Assembly (NCBI GenBank): GCA_039619475.1
Contig: CM077115.1
Coordinates: 535,092,315 to 535,156,314 of the forward strand
Reading direction: 5' to 3'
Length of the DNA stretch: 64,000 nucleotides
Origin: Icerya purchasi
Taxonomy: Eukaryota > Arthropoda > Insecta > Hemiptera > Monophlebidae
Part shown: positions 1-12,445 of the stretch, piece by piece
How the letters are laid out: each line of letters begins with the position of its first letter
Numbering within the stretch: the first letter of the stretch is position 1
Position numbers and translations under genes: made by a program
Notes under the pieces: generated by a model
Database searches by the model: none
Seen by the model: only the letters and a program-made list of their open reading frames with translations
What the model was told of the DNA's origin: nothing

Positions 1-2849
1 GATTTGCTTCACAACTGGTCCGCTTGTCTGTACGCTGCCTGCAGTTCATTCTGTGTCAAAAAATTGCCATGTCCAACAATGCGACCAGTTTAAAATGTCC
101 TTTACCTATCCTAATCTTCGTTTTTTCTATTTCTTTGTCCCCTTTTTCTTTATTCCTTCTTTCTGCGCACTATCTTTTTCTTATGTTACGTATGAGTTAC
201 GTTTTAATAATCTGCTTCCTTTATTCGCTTTTCAATCTGCAGCAGACTTCTCTTATTATCCTTTTGACTACCTCCTCTCGATTATAATCAAGAATCTTGA
301 CCATATTTTCCTTCTACTCACTTTCGTGCTTTCGATTTATCTCGCTCCTCCATTCTTGAAATTGCTTCATTACTCCCCTGTCACAATATCGTTCTCCTAT
401 CCATATAATATCGCACTAGCCTAATTAGATTTAAATTTCGCAACTGCAAATTATACATCCGGCTTAATTAAATAATATACCTTATTTCGCACTTTACTGA
501 ATAATTCATCTTTCAATTAGGACGTGGTGAATGCTCTCCTCGATGCGAGATATTCAAAAAACTTTTTTGTACTCGCGTAAATCCCGTTAAACATGCTTTT
601 CATTGTCGTCTCCTGCGCATATACATACGTCGATCCGTTTGGAAATGCTTTTTTATCATCTGACATAATTAAGTGCGACCAGCATTAACTTCTTCGCATC
701 TAGCAAGGTGTTCTCATAGTCGTCCTGGGCTGTGTAATTCGTGTTTCCCCTTGTTAATTTTTTCTTTTTCATTTCGATGTAACTCATTAATATCGCCATT
801 TCATGAACCGACTTCTGAATTTTGTGGAACCTATCAGCCGCACCTGTTTTAAATATTCAACTCAGCATAACTGAAAAAGTGTAAATCAATTTCTAAAAAA
901 TTTTTCTTTATAATCCGTAAAACGCGATCGGTTCACGAAACAACAATCGTGCGCCTAAAGAAATATTTTGCAATACTGGCGCAACCCTTGAATAATTTCA
1001 ATCTAGCCGAGGAACATTTCCTTTTTTTTTTTTTTTCATTTACCCCCGGAGTTTTGCGCCCATTAATCAGCTTTTTCCCGTTCAAAAGGAGCATCTCAGA
1101 TAATTATTCATTCGGTAAACGCACACACGGCATACTTTTTAAAGTATGTCTAGTGTGCTTGGTAAATCGTTAAAAAGAGTTATATGCACTATCGTATTTC
1201 TACTCAAAAGTTGACATCGATCATGTTATTACACTATTTGACCGTCGTTATTAATACTTTGCAGCTTTTGAGAAAATTGACAGTGGATTTGTACATTTTT
1301 TAATGCAAAAGCAAAACATGTAGATGAAAAAAAGTTCAAAAAGAGCAGATGTCGCGGGTTGTTTTGCGAGAAATCGTTCCACGCTTGCGTCAGATGTGAT
1401 AAATTTCTTAACTTTATTCTTACAACGTGCAGTATTTGACAGGTGATTTTGAAAACAGTGCAAATTAGTAGTAATGTCAACCTGTAACCCCATTTCTAGC
1501 ACTGATGGCGTGATATTACTGCTCAATCCTTCCCGAACAAAAAAAACAAAACAAACAAATACTGTTTACGTTAAAGGTAGAATAGGAAGAGTGGTGGAAA
1601 GCAGCGATTACTTCCAGAGAGTGGTATTCAAAATCCGCTTTGGAATGTTCTCAGACCGTTGAAAAATTTGCTAAAAATTTTATCCAAACATCTACACATT
1701 TTTACAGCTACAAACCTGTTTCTACTGCCGTATTAGAGAAAGGGCATTCTTCGGTCTAAAGAGACTTACAAGTTCATTAATAACTGCAGAAAGGAGATTA
1801 TTTGGTTTTAATGAATATTCACCACAACGTAAGTGTTGATAATATTCAACAAATCATCTCTCTAATAATGAAGAAATTTTATGATAGTTTTATAAAAAAA
1901 ATTTTTTAACGCAACTATTTTTCAATTTAACTTTGTGTGTGCAACAAGTTTGTTCTTTTACGATTATTCTTTTTTGAAATATTTGTTTCTTTACTATATA
2001 AATATTTTTTAATAAATTGATATGTACCTACGCTGTTGGCGCAAAAAAAGAAGAAAACATTTTTGAATATATTTGTTTTTTAAACTTTTAAATGACTCTA
2101 GATTAACATGCATCTAAAATTCATTCTTATAATTGTTTTATAAAAATGCAAAATTATCTTTACATATAAGTTTTTTTAACGTTCCTTTTGATTTCTGCTT
2201 TCTCTAAGTTCTTGGGGCCCTCTATTCGATAACAAATTCTCGCGTTGAGCCCATGAAAGATAATGTATTTTTGTTAAAATTACATTTTAATAATGTTGCA
2301 AAAAAAAAAAAAAAAAAAAAATTCTTTATGAATGAATTTAAAGTTACCTTGAAACGACTAGAATTTGTCTGTCCCGTTAGACTCTCTCAATTATCGGAAA
2401 AAAAGGATACGAAATAGAAATAATAATAAAGCGACTCATTTGTAGAGAAGATACGATTCAGCACTTTTAAACAGTATTATTTACAAGTGAGTTTCTGAAA
2501 ATCTCTTATGCAATTACGAAGCGTAAAGTGAATGATGTCTCTAAATCATGTACGTGCATTTTGCAAACGTCATTAACAGAAAGTCACGATCGTGATTAAT
2601 CGCAATTGTTTACATAAGATTCATTAAGAAATGAAACTGAATAACAGCGGCACATGTTAATTCGATAAATTTTCCTTCTTTTAATGAACTGTTTTGTTAT
2701 TTAACTTTTGACTATTTAAGTCTTCCTCTCATGAACGCCAGCAATTTAAAATTGAGTATCAAACTATCAATGGGGGTACTTTAATTAATTATTCTGTATG
2801 CAAATTTTGCAGTAATTATATGTAAAATTTAAAAAAAGTTTTAGCGTGT
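1..2849. other. Unassigned AT-rich DNA
   Basis: I recognise no gene or element here. The open frames of 60-123 codons overlap each other, are rich in F, L, S and I, and show no domain. A run of about 22 A (2300-2321) could be the tail of an old retroposon, but no target duplication is visible. Another T run lies near 1023-1037. Confidence 0.6.
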
Positions 2850-2857
2850 CATGCATA

Positions 2858-3132
2858 CATGGGCGTCGCCAGCAAGGGGGGGGGGCAGGGGGTTTTAATC
2901 AACTGGCCACGATGAGTATTCATAGGCGCGTAATCATGGACAATTTGCCAGAAACCCACGAAAATTATGTTTTAATTAAGATTTTATTCTTGTTTAATAA
3001 AATATTAAGCCTTTACAACTTAGAAATTTTATTATTTTCCTACAACTCATATCCTCTTTCTATCATCTTGCCCCCCCCCCACTGGCGGCTGGCAACTCAC
3101 CCCCCCCGGCCCATCGGTTGGCGACGCCCTTG
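2858..3132. mobile_element. hAT-type MITE, copy 1
   Basis: This is a short non-autonomous DNA transposon of 275 bp. The ends read catgggcgtcgcca and, at the right, tggcgacgcccttg, an imperfect terminal inverted repeat followed inside by G-rich and C-rich runs. The flanks catgcata (2850-2857) and tatgaata (3133-3140) match at 6 of 8 positions, as expected for a decayed 8-bp hAT duplication. The interior matches the copy at 41405-41709 over most of its length. A stretch of about 39 bp present in that copy, just after the shared tcatggacaatttg, is missing here. No transposase is encoded. Assignment to hAT rests on duplication length and end type, not on protein. Confidence 0.75.
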
Positions 3133-3140
3133 TATGAATA

Positions 3141-4110
3141 TACACATAAACTAACGGTAATAATAATTAATAATAATATTATAGTACTACTAATAATATT
3201 GAAAATGATAATATTGTTCGATCTACTCAGCAATGAAAATCGAACTAACTGCAAAAGCAGTGATCAGCCTCTGTAAGTATTTTATGTTTATGCTTTACTT
3301 AACTCTATTTCTAATTGTTATTCCATCGCTGTAGTTTCACTGTTGTTCTATGAAATTTGTATTTACATACAACTTGTATATATACATACATATATACATT
3401 TGCACATACATATGTATATATATATATATTATTTTATTTAATTTATTAATTAAGTTAATTAAAGTAAATATGTATCGGTGACTATATACCAACATCACCA
3501 TTATATTCTCTCAAAATCTATGTATAATATAAAAAGAAAAATCCATATTTATTGCCAAGTATCACACATGAACACAAAGATTTTGTAATTAACATATTTT
3601 CATAAGTACACTGTAACCGATTATACACAGATTACATCAAATATACTTGCCCCACTGGTTATATCCAGAATGGGAAAAATTATAAAAAATAAAAAAAAAA
3701 AACGAAAAAAAATTGTTCGATCAAATAAATTATGTTGTAACTTAGATTTGAAAGAATTATAAATTTTCTCACCCTATACACGGCGGTGTTATACATACTT
3801 TGAAAAATATCACATTGTTGTGTGGAGGTAATAAATATAAATTCGGTGAAGGATTCAAATCTGAGATTCTCGTCTTCTCAGCAAATTCTGGAGATTGGTT
3901 TATTCTCGAAGGTTCAATCCAGTTTGTATACGTGTTCTAAGAAATTTATTTTATTTTATTTTATTTCTTATTACTTCTTTTTGAGGGTAAGGGTGTAAAA
4001 CTTATAGATGCTAATTAAAAATATCGATTTTTTAAATTTGCCAGTCTTAGTGTCACAACTTGTACTGCTTAATTTTCTTTTATACATCAAGTTATAGAGG
4101 ATATGGGAAC
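3141..4110. other. AT-rich DNA with a TA/TACA microsatellite
   Basis: No gene is recognised. A microsatellite of TATACA and TA units occupies about 3373-3430. There are short A-rich runs near 3690-3710 and a TTTTA repeat near 3950-3965. Confidence 0.55.
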
Positions 4111-4882
4111 AAATAATTACCAGCAACTGAAGCAGGTGAGTAGAAGAAGAATAGAATGGAGAAGGATCACGCGGATCTAAACTCCAAACTTTAATTTTTA
4201 ACCGGTTTGCTTCTATTAGTAAACCAATCGAAAGATTGATACTACAAATAATAATGAGGAGATGGTAAATATCAAACCACAGTCTAGAACGGCAGATTAA
4301 AGACAAGAATTGAAGGTTTAAAACGGTCGAGCGAACAAATGAGTCAGCAGGGTTACCATTCTAAATATTAAAATTATTGAGAATCGACAAGGATGGAGCG
4401 AAAACAAAACACTTTGCAGATAGTCGAACAGATTGAGAAAATAATACTGTTGGAGGAATGTGAGGAAGGAGATGAAATAATTTATAGGACACTTCTAGAA
4501 ACAGAAAATATGGAGAATTTGCAGATTCCATTTGTAGAGGAAATAAAAAAGAGATAGCACATAAGGCAACGTTTGACTCATCTATAAATGTGAAGCAAAA
4601 GGAGGAGTCTGAAAGATTTAGAAAGATGAAGAGAATGGCAAATAAAAGCAGCATCCACATCCTTATCATTTTAGAGCCATCAATAAAGAATAAATAGTGA
4701 GAAGAGAACGAAGAGTCCATCATGCGGATGAATTCGCTTCGGATAACACTACAAAGGGAAAACTTGACATAATGCGAAAGAGAAAAGAAATAAATAGGAA
4801 AGTAAATTAAAATCATGAGAAATTTTCTCTTCCCCCTCAGTTTAATCGGCAATGAATTAAGAAAAAAACGTGAAGAAGACAC
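4110..4882 (-). pseudogene. Probable LINE relic with RNase H-like piece
   Basis: A minus-strand open frame of 173 codons (4361-4882) contains SHYLFFIDGSKM, which resembles the start of the RNase H domain of LINE ORF2 (usually YTDGSK). It is followed about 38 residues later by FTFIDESNVALCAISFLF, resembling the FTAE..AI segment of the same domain. The order and spacing fit the RNase H segments of the clearer LINE relics in this window, such as 10240-11640 and 44600-45545. The frame is AT-rich and no zinc knuckle is visible downstream on the minus strand, so this remains tentative. A random AT-rich open frame is the alternative. Confidence 0.4.
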
Positions 4883-4884
4883 AC

Positions 4885-5572
4885 GTTGAATAAAAATGAT
4901 ACATTAAAATTTACAGTAAAATAAAAAATAGAAACTTCTTTTAAAAAATTTAACCTCAAAAAGATTTGAAAACGTATGAAATTTTTAGTTATCGCTATAC
5001 TAAAACGAGTAAAATAATGGAATCAATTACATTTGTATTACACGTTTCAATCGATCTGACATGTTCATTATGAAAATTATTTAACGCTAATTTTTAACCA
5101 TCCTCTGATTCGGACTTTCTGCTTTGGGTTAAATGTACCGAAAATATAGATTTTTAATATGTCAATAAATACTAATTTATCAACACTAAAAGCCGACGAC
5201 ATGCAATGCACAAGTCTATCATTAATGCATTTTGAAGCTGGTTTCAAATTAGAAACATAAATTTTTTGTTTTTCCAATTTTAGTTTTTGAACTGCAAACT
5301 TTTTTTCACGATTGGCAGCCGAAACTGTAAGCAATTTTTTAATAATCTTTTCGGCTGAAACCGAAATTTCATCGATGGCCAACTAAAATCCGAACTGGTG
5401 TGCAAAGCTTCGATCAAAAACTGAATCTGTATTTCAAACTTTTCTAAAATTACCGACTAATCGTCTGGAGTGAGACACCCATCCATATCGTCCTGCTTGT
5501 TTGTAATTTTTCATATAATTGACGAAAAAGCGCCATTATTCGTGCTCGTCAACAGCGCGTTTAATAAAAAAT
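4885..5572. other. Unassigned DNA with one unrecognised minus-strand ORF
   Basis: A minus-strand frame at 5077-5382 (101 codons) is rich in Lys, Val and Ser. I do not recognise it. Its upstream part carries short repeated phrases of the type TTTCGG and CGAAA, as seen in some non-autonomous transposons. No splice or promoter signal supports a host gene. Confidence 0.4.
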
Positions 5573-5573
5573 T

Positions 5574-5746
5574 AAAATTCACTCAAAATACATTTTTTAT
5601 AAAATGATATTTAATTATTACATGTTCGCGCGTTTCAAGAGCTTCATGATCATGGAATGTTTGACATTCCGTGATTATATTGGAACGAGTCGGAACGTGT
5701 AATAATTAAATATCATTTTGTAATAAGTGCATTTCGGGTGAATTGT
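5574..5746. repeat. Foldback (long inverted repeat) MITE, about 170 bp
   Basis: The two halves are imperfect reverse complements meeting near 5661. The left arm starts aaaattcactcaaaa and the right arm ends atttcgggtgaattgta. The best-conserved block is aaaatgatatttaattatta on the left against its complement at 5698-5720. The element has no coding capacity. It is likely a mariner-type or unclassified foldback MITE; a TA duplication is not certain. Confidence 0.75.
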
Positions 5747-6840
5747 ATTTGTTAATCAACAGAAATTTAAATTTTGATGTATTTGATAAGGTGGATCTTA
5801 CCCGTAATCGTTAAAATTTGATATTTATTGTTATCCCTCTTCTTTTTCGTAGTTGCGTTCTTCTATAACGGTATACGATCCAAGATTGAGCAACGTAGTA
5901 AATCCAAAGAACCGATTTGGAATTCCCTCCTTTTTGCTGCTGGTTCGTATTATCGGACTTATTCTTTTCCGCCTTTCGTCTGATTTTTTAAGTGTACAAA
6001 AATATATGTATGTGTACAAAAACAAAAATCAGGGCGTCTTCAAATTTTAAATCTTCTGTTTCCTTGATTCAGTTTTTAGCTTCGGATTACCGGTTATTCG
6101 ATCTAGCCGACGCATTACATAAGCCACCTACACTAGTACTTCCTCACATGTTCCATTTATCAGTTACTCCAGATTTTCTGTTTTCTTAGAGCTATTCATT
6201 AACTTTTTTTCCTTTTTTTGTGTTGTAAGATAGGAGCAAAGGTATGGCGGGATTTATTGTAATCCGTTTCAAGTGTAAAAGTATAAGTGCTCAAACAAAA
6301 ATGCTTTTTTTGAGGAAAATTAAAATTTTTTTTCAAATCACCGAGCAGCATTTCAAACGAAGTTGCAATGAACACACAAAAAAAGAAAATCATCACAAAC
6401 TGTATTTTCTTTCAAAAACAGATTGGAACAATAACATTATTTTTATAGCTGAATATTTTTATACTCCGTATACAAGTTCTATAAGTATCTTCATATTCAT
6501 TATACATTGGACGATTACTGGAACTCGTTTATATAATATGTTTAAGGAAAGTTGTATTCATTTTGAATCGTTCAAAATATTATCGAAGTGGCATTTATTT
6601 TCATTTCAGCAATTAATACGAGACAGGAAACCTTACTCATTTCGAGACAATTTGTAGAATCGTTAAAATAGGATATGAAGTTGGGAGACGTATAGCTTTA
6701 ATTAATAATGTAAAATTATGAAGTCTATGTGTACGTGTGCGTGCATGAAGGGGAGAGGTAATGTATGCTAGTTGGATCGCGCTTTAATTCTTATTAGATG
6801 GTGTGAAATCAATTAGATAAAAAAAAAAAAAAAATGTTGC
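5747..6840. other. Unassigned AT-rich DNA
   Basis: No gene is recognised. The longest frame is 6244-6657 (+, 137 codons), which has no domain and biased composition. A run of about 15 A at 6820-6834 lies just before the next foldback element. Confidence 0.5.
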
Positions 6841-7437
6841 ATTTAGCGAAATAAAATTATAGTTAAAAAAACTAATAACAGATGCTTTATATGTAAAATG
6901 GGCTAAAAAGCGTAAAATAATTTAAATTCTTTTAAAATACTATAACCTAAGAGTGAAGAGGTGGACATTAATTAATTTTAATTCACAATAAAAAATCAAG
7001 TTCTTTTACAATATTTTAACATAAGAGTGAAAAAATGGACATTAAGAATTAATTTTAATTCAAAATAAAAATTTAAGTTCTTTTACAATATTTTAACCTA
7101 AGAGTGAATAGATATGGATATAAATAATTTCAATTCAAACTAAAGCATGGAGTGGTTTTATACCATTTACATTTGTTGAGGGACTGAATGACTACTGATA
7201 AAATCACCCCATGTTTTATTTTGAATTGAAATTATTTATATCCATATCTATTCACTCTTAGGTTAAAATATTGTAAAAGAACTTAAATTTTTATTTTGAA
7301 TTAAAATTAATTAATGTCCATATCTATTCACCCTTAGGTTATAGTATTTTAAAAGAATTTAAATTATTTTACATTCTTTAGCGTATCTTATAAAGCATCT
7401 GTTTTTAGTTTTTTAAACTATAATTTTATTTTTAATT
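6841..7437. repeat. Foldback element with unequal internal tandem units
   Basis: This is a large inverted repeat. The left arm (about 6841-7146) and right arm (about 7205-7437) are reverse complements, separated by a spacer of about 60 bp. The outer part matches cagatgctttat on the left against ataaagcatctg on the right. Each arm contains tandem units of about 75 bp marked by ttcttttacaatattttaac and taagagtga. The left arm has three units (near 6925, 7000 and 7076), while the right arm has two (7210-7284 and 7285-7362). No protein is encoded. The unit-number difference suggests unequal exchange or slippage after the palindrome formed. Confidence 0.85.
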
Positions 7438-7564
7438 TTTCGGTCTTGAAGGGGAAATGTAACAAAAGGATCATATTTGATTATAATAATTTTCTGCGTT
7501 TAACAAAAGCTATATACTTAATTCCGTTGCATATTTTCCGTAAATTCAACAATACAATACAGCA

Positions 7565-7893
7565 ACCTAAATCCGTTTTTTACCCACTTCCCGACGTCCG
7601 AATGATTCGAAATTTTTACTAATTGTCAGAACCCGATGACAATGCAATATCACGATGCAGTAAAAAGTCACCTACACCCACAAATAAAGTAGAAAAATGT
7701 AAATATTTATAAACGGAATAATTTTTATTCGCGGGAAATAAAAATTATTCCGTTTATAAATATTTACATTTTTTTACTTTATTTGTAGGTGTCATTTTTC
7801 TGCATAATATTGTCGTCATCGGGCTCTGACGATTATTAAAAATTCCGGATCAGTCGGAAATCGGGAAGTGGGTGAAAGATGGATTCCAAAATT
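7565..7893. repeat. Foldback MITE, about 330 bp
   Basis: This is a near-complete palindrome centred at about 7730 (attcgcggga). The inner 50 bp on each side are almost identical, around aaatatttataaacggaata. The outer parts have diverged but still pair: ttacccacttcccga on the left against tcgggaagtgggtga on the right, and cccgatgac against gtcatcggg. It has no coding capacity. It lies about 130 bp from the preceding foldback element. Confidence 0.85.
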
Positions 7894-9090
7894 CCATTGC
7901 AAACTGGCGAAGCTAATATAAAGCATATAAAAAGACTATACTAATGGAGTAATCGAGAATTAATCGGTCAAGTTGGACATATGAACAAGCGAGCGAACAG
8001 GCGAGTGATGTAAAATAGCCCCGTTCATCTGTGTTCGAGTAGCGAGTGAATCAATTATTAAATTGAAACTTGTCCACATGACTCTAGTACGACTTACGTC
8101 TTTTCATTAGTGGTCTTGCTTCTGTATGTAACGTAAGCACAGCTGTCGATGTGACACACGCGTGTGACGAGCGGAGTGTTTAATGCATAGGTTAATTAGT
8201 GTGCATGCCACGCAGACGTATGTATACAAACGCTAAAAAAATTATGTGTAACCGAATTGGCCTTTTATTATGATGTGCACGAAATTTTGCACAGCTGCCA
8301 GCAACGCGAAAAACTTCAAGAAGATAAGATGTGTTCGCACTTAAAAAAATTTCAATAATTAATCATATGCGAACGGAAAAAATATCAAAAAAAAGAAAAA
8401 AGAGATGATCGGTGACTGAACATTCTAATAGGAATGTTTACATACGTGTATATCTTTTTTTTACGTATTTTTCTTTCCTTCGATAAATACCGGTTTTCGT
8501 TTGAACAGATCACCTATCCTCTTTTTTTCTTTTCTGAAAATTACGCACAAATTTTTTCAATTTTTCCTTTAATAAATTTATCATTCAGTATATGTTTTTT
8601 TGTTTTAATTCAAATTTTTGAATAAAATGATATTTATAATTTTAAAAAATGACCGTTTTTTTTTTTTGTTTTTTTTTCTTGGCCTGAACAAATGCAGTTT
8701 ATTTGGCCAGAAAGAACGGTTTATATCTTCGACGGCACTTCAAGATCGTTACCTTGGCAGGTGGTATATCGCGCGCTCATTATTACACTTTAGATGGTAG
8801 GCGAGTGTAAAAAGTTTTTTTGTATTTTTTTGTATTTTTTGTTTTTTTTTTTTAATTTTCTCTTGCTGGCGTACTGTATTTGTCAGTTTTCGTAACTCTG
8901 AGGAGTCCTGCAATAATCTCTATCTATCATTCAGTAATAATTTTTTACGATCCATAGTTAGTGGATTTAGTTTATTTTTCGGTCCATTAAAGTTTTCCTT
9001 CGCAGTTGTTAGCGATTATACGAAAGTGAAAGAATAACAGTATCCATAGTGTGCTTAATACGAAGGTTTAAAACCAACCAAGTCGGCTTC
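7894..9090. other. Unassigned AT-rich DNA
   Basis: I see no recognisable gene. Several T runs occur (8459-8463, 8655-8681, 8836-8852). Short frames at 8434-8625 and 8618-8800 have no domain. Confidence 0.5.
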
Positions 9091-9094
9091 TTCT

Positions 9095-9370
9095 TTTCAA
9101 ACTTTTATGCAGATGATTTTATTTCTCGCAACAACAACTTACCGGATATTGTATTGAAGAATTTGAATTACCCGTTAAAACAGGTGTTTGAATAATCTTT
9201 TTCATAACACTGGTCTGTCCCTTCCGCCATTAACATCATCTCTTTTCTTAATAATCCCCTCATACTATGCAACTAAAAATTGATAACGGAAGAATTCATT
9301 TTTCTAAGCGTGTCAGATACTTGAGGTTACACACTCGAAGTTAGTTTGGGAGCAGCGCACTTTCAACCCC
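9095..9370 (+). pseudogene. LINE reverse transcriptase fragment
   Basis: A short stretch of RT can be read. FSNFYADDFISRNNN contains the YADD catalytic motif (near 9103-9147), and KRVRYLRL about 200 bp downstream resembles the FLG motif of the thumb. Several stops and frame changes lie between them. No other part of the ORF is clear until the separate LINE-A relic that starts near 10240. This could be the upstream part of that same copy, separated by decay or insertion. Confidence 0.55.
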
Positions 9371-10239
9371 CGGTATAATCAGCTTCCTAGAATATTAAAT
9401 CGAAACTATTAGTAATTTTCCCCCGGTGAACGGAATCCGGAGACTACAATTGACCATTAAAAGAATAGCATCGCGATTAAATCATGTAAGTATATATAAT
9501 GTACTACACCTCGTATTTTCTAAATAACTCAACAAAGATGTTTTAGCTATTGGAAATTTGTTGCTTACCAACTTCTCGGTAGGAGAGCAGATAAATAATT
9601 CGAGTTTCACCCAGCTCTGTGTACGCCTTTCGAGCTATTCCCATAAAACACATATGATATGTAGATTATTCTAAAAATTCAAAGAAAATACATTTCTTTT
9701 TGACACTTCCCTAGATCGTGTACTATACAGTTTTTATTTTCCCGTACCACTGATGGAGCTAAGTTTCGCGCGGGGCTAGTGGTGCAGTTGGTTCTGTCTT
9801 CTACATCCCCGATGTAACGACAGAAAAAAATTACCACCACAGAGGCATCTCTACCTTCACCACGCAGCTTTTTTTTTGAATTAATCAGAGCGCTTTAATA
9901 GCTCTTATTAGGAAGAGTAATTTTAGCTGTCGTCATTTACGATATAATAATATTAGGGAAAAGTACTTAACGCCACAAAGTGCTTCAACTACGTTGGATT
10001 CCACTATGGTATCCTTTGGACGTGTAGTTAGATACTGCATTTAATGAAGTTTTGCAGTATTTACTCTTCTTCTCGTAATACCTCCACTGCTCAAGTTGAA
10101 CGTGAAACAATTCAATGTCTATACTTCAATCTACTCTCTTAGATTTACATCTTGACATCTCCTCGTCCAAGTCCTCTTTTTAGTTTTTAGCCTTCCGCCT
10201 TTCAATCCATCTCGCATTAATGTATGTTTAAAGGAATGT
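9371..10239. other. Unassigned DNA with a tRNA-like A-box
   Basis: No gene is recognised. The segment near 9774-9795 (ggggctagtggtgcagttgg) matches a Pol III A-box well, but I find no B-box at the right distance, so I do not call a SINE or tRNA. Part of this interval may be decayed LINE sequence linking the fragments on either side. Confidence 0.45.
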
Positions 10240-10715
10240 TCAGTCCCTTTGGTCGATCACTTCTGCTATCTAGGTATTTTCTTTAACAGCAGTCTCTTTC
10301 CTTTTATAAACGTATTAACTATCCTTATTCTTCTTTTTTTAAGCGATTAAACCTCCTTTTAATCTCTTTCTTCTGCATGATTTCATCATTCTAATCATGC
10401 TATATAAAATTCGCATTCTAGACTTGATTATTGTTCATTTGTCGATGGGAACGCATCTAGGTCCTGGACAGAATTTAGTATTTCTGTCTGGGTCCGTTGC
10501 CTTGGCTTCCTAAAACTTCTTTTTCATCTTTGTCCAATGTTTCTCCTCCATCTATTCGTAGATCTCTTCTCCGCTATCCGGTTTCGAATTAAACGTCTCC
10601 CTAACTGGTCTTCTAGCCTTATCTAAAATCGTATATATCAGTTTTTCGTAATTGGCGGTTTACTCTTAAAAAAATTCCTCTTTTACCGTATGCGGGGTTA
10701 ATCGTCTTGCCAAGT

Positions 10716-10748
<33 letters not shown>

Positions 10749-11640
10749 TCTTATCAAACGCTTCCATCTTTCGACTTCTTCTGTTTTTTTATCTTCCTAG
10801 TTTATCTTTTCTTCCTGTTTCTACAAAGCTTCTCTTACCTGAAATTGTTAAACAAGAATTTACACACACACCCACATTATTCACATACCGACGCGTCTAA
10901 AAGTGCTCGCGGTGTTGACGCCTCTTACGTTCTCCCGGTCTCAGGCTACTCTGAGTCATTTAAACTGTCAACATTTTGTCTGGTCTTTGCCGTGAACGCA
11001 ATCTATTAAATTTTGTTTATTTCGCCTTCTCGAAATTCTCGTAAATATTTAACACCATCCGATTCTAAAAGTATACTATCTGTCCCCCCCCCCCATTTCC
11101 CCCCTGCTTATGTGATTCCGAAATATTCTATCCATATCGATTTTTTATGGGTGCCTGGCCACGCGGATATTGCTGCAAACTAATATTAGTTGATTCTCTG
11201 GAACCAAAGCACAACCTTTATCGAAACGTTTTCAGTTCTTAATCTTCTCTCTTTTTCTTCTGCTTGTCTTTGGCGATTGTAGTGTCTGATAGTTACTCTT
11301 GATCTTTCTTTAATCTTCGTTGTATACTTTCACTCTCCAATCGTCCTTGGGTTTATAATTTTCAATTTCTTCGTCGCGCTCGGTGATTTCCGCTATTTCT
11401 ACATACTCGTGTCACACTCTTTATTGTCTTCCGCTCTTCATAGATTCGCTACTCCTCTTTATACTCTCATAATTGCCATTCGGTACGTGACCTTAATCAT
11501 ATCCTATTTGAATGTTCTCTTCCCTTTTCTTGCTACCTTTATTTTCCTAGTATCTAATCGAATTAAGTTTTCGAATATTTCTCTCTACTTCCTTTTAAAT
11601 CTTTTAAGTTTAAGGGATTAATGCCATTTTTCAGGAAGTC
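10240..11640 (+). pseudogene. LINE-A ORF2 relic: RT thumb, RNase H, C-terminal His-Cys motif
   Basis: This is a decayed copy of the LINE family that recurs through the window. Readable pieces in order are VDHFCYLGIFFNSSL (RT thumb, near 10250), HTDASKSARGV (start of RNase H, near 10880), DFLWVPGHADIAAN (end of RNase H, near 11140) and VRDLNHILFEC (C-terminal Cys-His motif, near 11490). Many frameshifts and stops separate them. The last motif is the family hallmark and matches the fragments at 13.6, 35.2, 35.6, 39.4, 42.6 and 47.4 kb. A short A-rich tail lies near 11640-11665. RNase H between RT and the C-terminal motif fits the I/Loa/R1 group of LINEs; the exact clade is uncertain. Confidence 0.75.
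10718..10745. repeat. CT/TA microsatellite
   Basis: Consecutive CT units followed by TA units, lying inside the LINE-A relic. Confidence 0.8.
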
Positions 11641-11665
11641 AAAAAAAAGTAAAAGTAAAACGTAA

Positions 11666-12442
11666 TTTTTCTCTACCGATTTCTAAGGGGCAGGATAGAG
11701 ATGACTGGTTCTAACTTATTTTCATCAGGTGTCGCATTATTACGTACAGCCCATATTACCTTCTACCTTTCCGGTATTGCTTTAGTCCTGTCTCATTTGT
11801 CAGCCTAATACGCTCTTTTGTTAATTCTAAATTAGCGCTTTCAAGAAAGCCTATCAACCGTATTTAACACCTTAATTTCTGTCGATTGACATCGCGTGGC
11901 GAAATTAGTAACTAATAATATAATTTCACCATATTTGGCTATGCTCAGGTAATCATAGTAGCACCATATTCAATTGTCTGCGTGTAAATAAGATAGCGGT
12001 GTTTGCTTTTTGCCTTTTCTTTTTTATTCTTTTGAATTATTTAGTTTTCTGTTGCTCAGTGACATCTCTTTTTTTTTTCTTCCATAGTGGGAAAAAGTGT
12101 TTGTCAAGTTGTTTTTTTGACGTATGTGATAATGTAAAGAGACTTGGTCAATATATGTTTCCGGACCAAAAAAAAAAAAAAAAACAACTCATCAAGAGGT
12201 CAAAACGCGAAAACCAGTAAAGCATGTACAAAAATCATTGTACCGCGCGAAATTTATTAATTGATATATGTATATTAAATTTTGTTTCGACAAACGGAAG
12301 TTGGAGCAAAAACAGTACGTATTTTGTAAGATTCTAGCCTCTTAAATAGTTTGATTTTATTTATGTGACGATAATGAAGTTCTAATTATTTATTATTGAT
12401 CTCATCGGAAAAAATAATCGCTTCGAATGTATTTCGCGATAT
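11666..12442. other. Unassigned DNA
   Basis: No gene or element is recognised. A run of about 15 A (12169-12183) follows an open frame without domains (11999-12220). Confidence 0.5.
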
Positions 12443-12445
12443 CGA

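Noticed and set aside
24..424. Two overlapping open frames of 87 and 123 codons at the window start
   Set aside because: Both are Phe/Leu/Ser-rich translations of T-rich DNA in two frames of the same strand; no domain, signal or splice context.
2846..3254. Frames spanning the hAT MITE at 2858-3132
   Set aside because: They cross the element ends and read through G- and C-runs; the same sequence at 41.4 kb has different frames.
9300..9325. A copy of the CGTCAGAT motif (agcgtgtcagata) far from the mirrored element
   Set aside because: It lies in the RT thumb segment KRVRYL of a LINE relic and lacks the flanking TCGA; taken as chance.
9774..9900. SINE or tRNA suggested by a good A-box
   Set aside because: No B-box at 30-60 bp; flanking sequence does not match either SINE family here.
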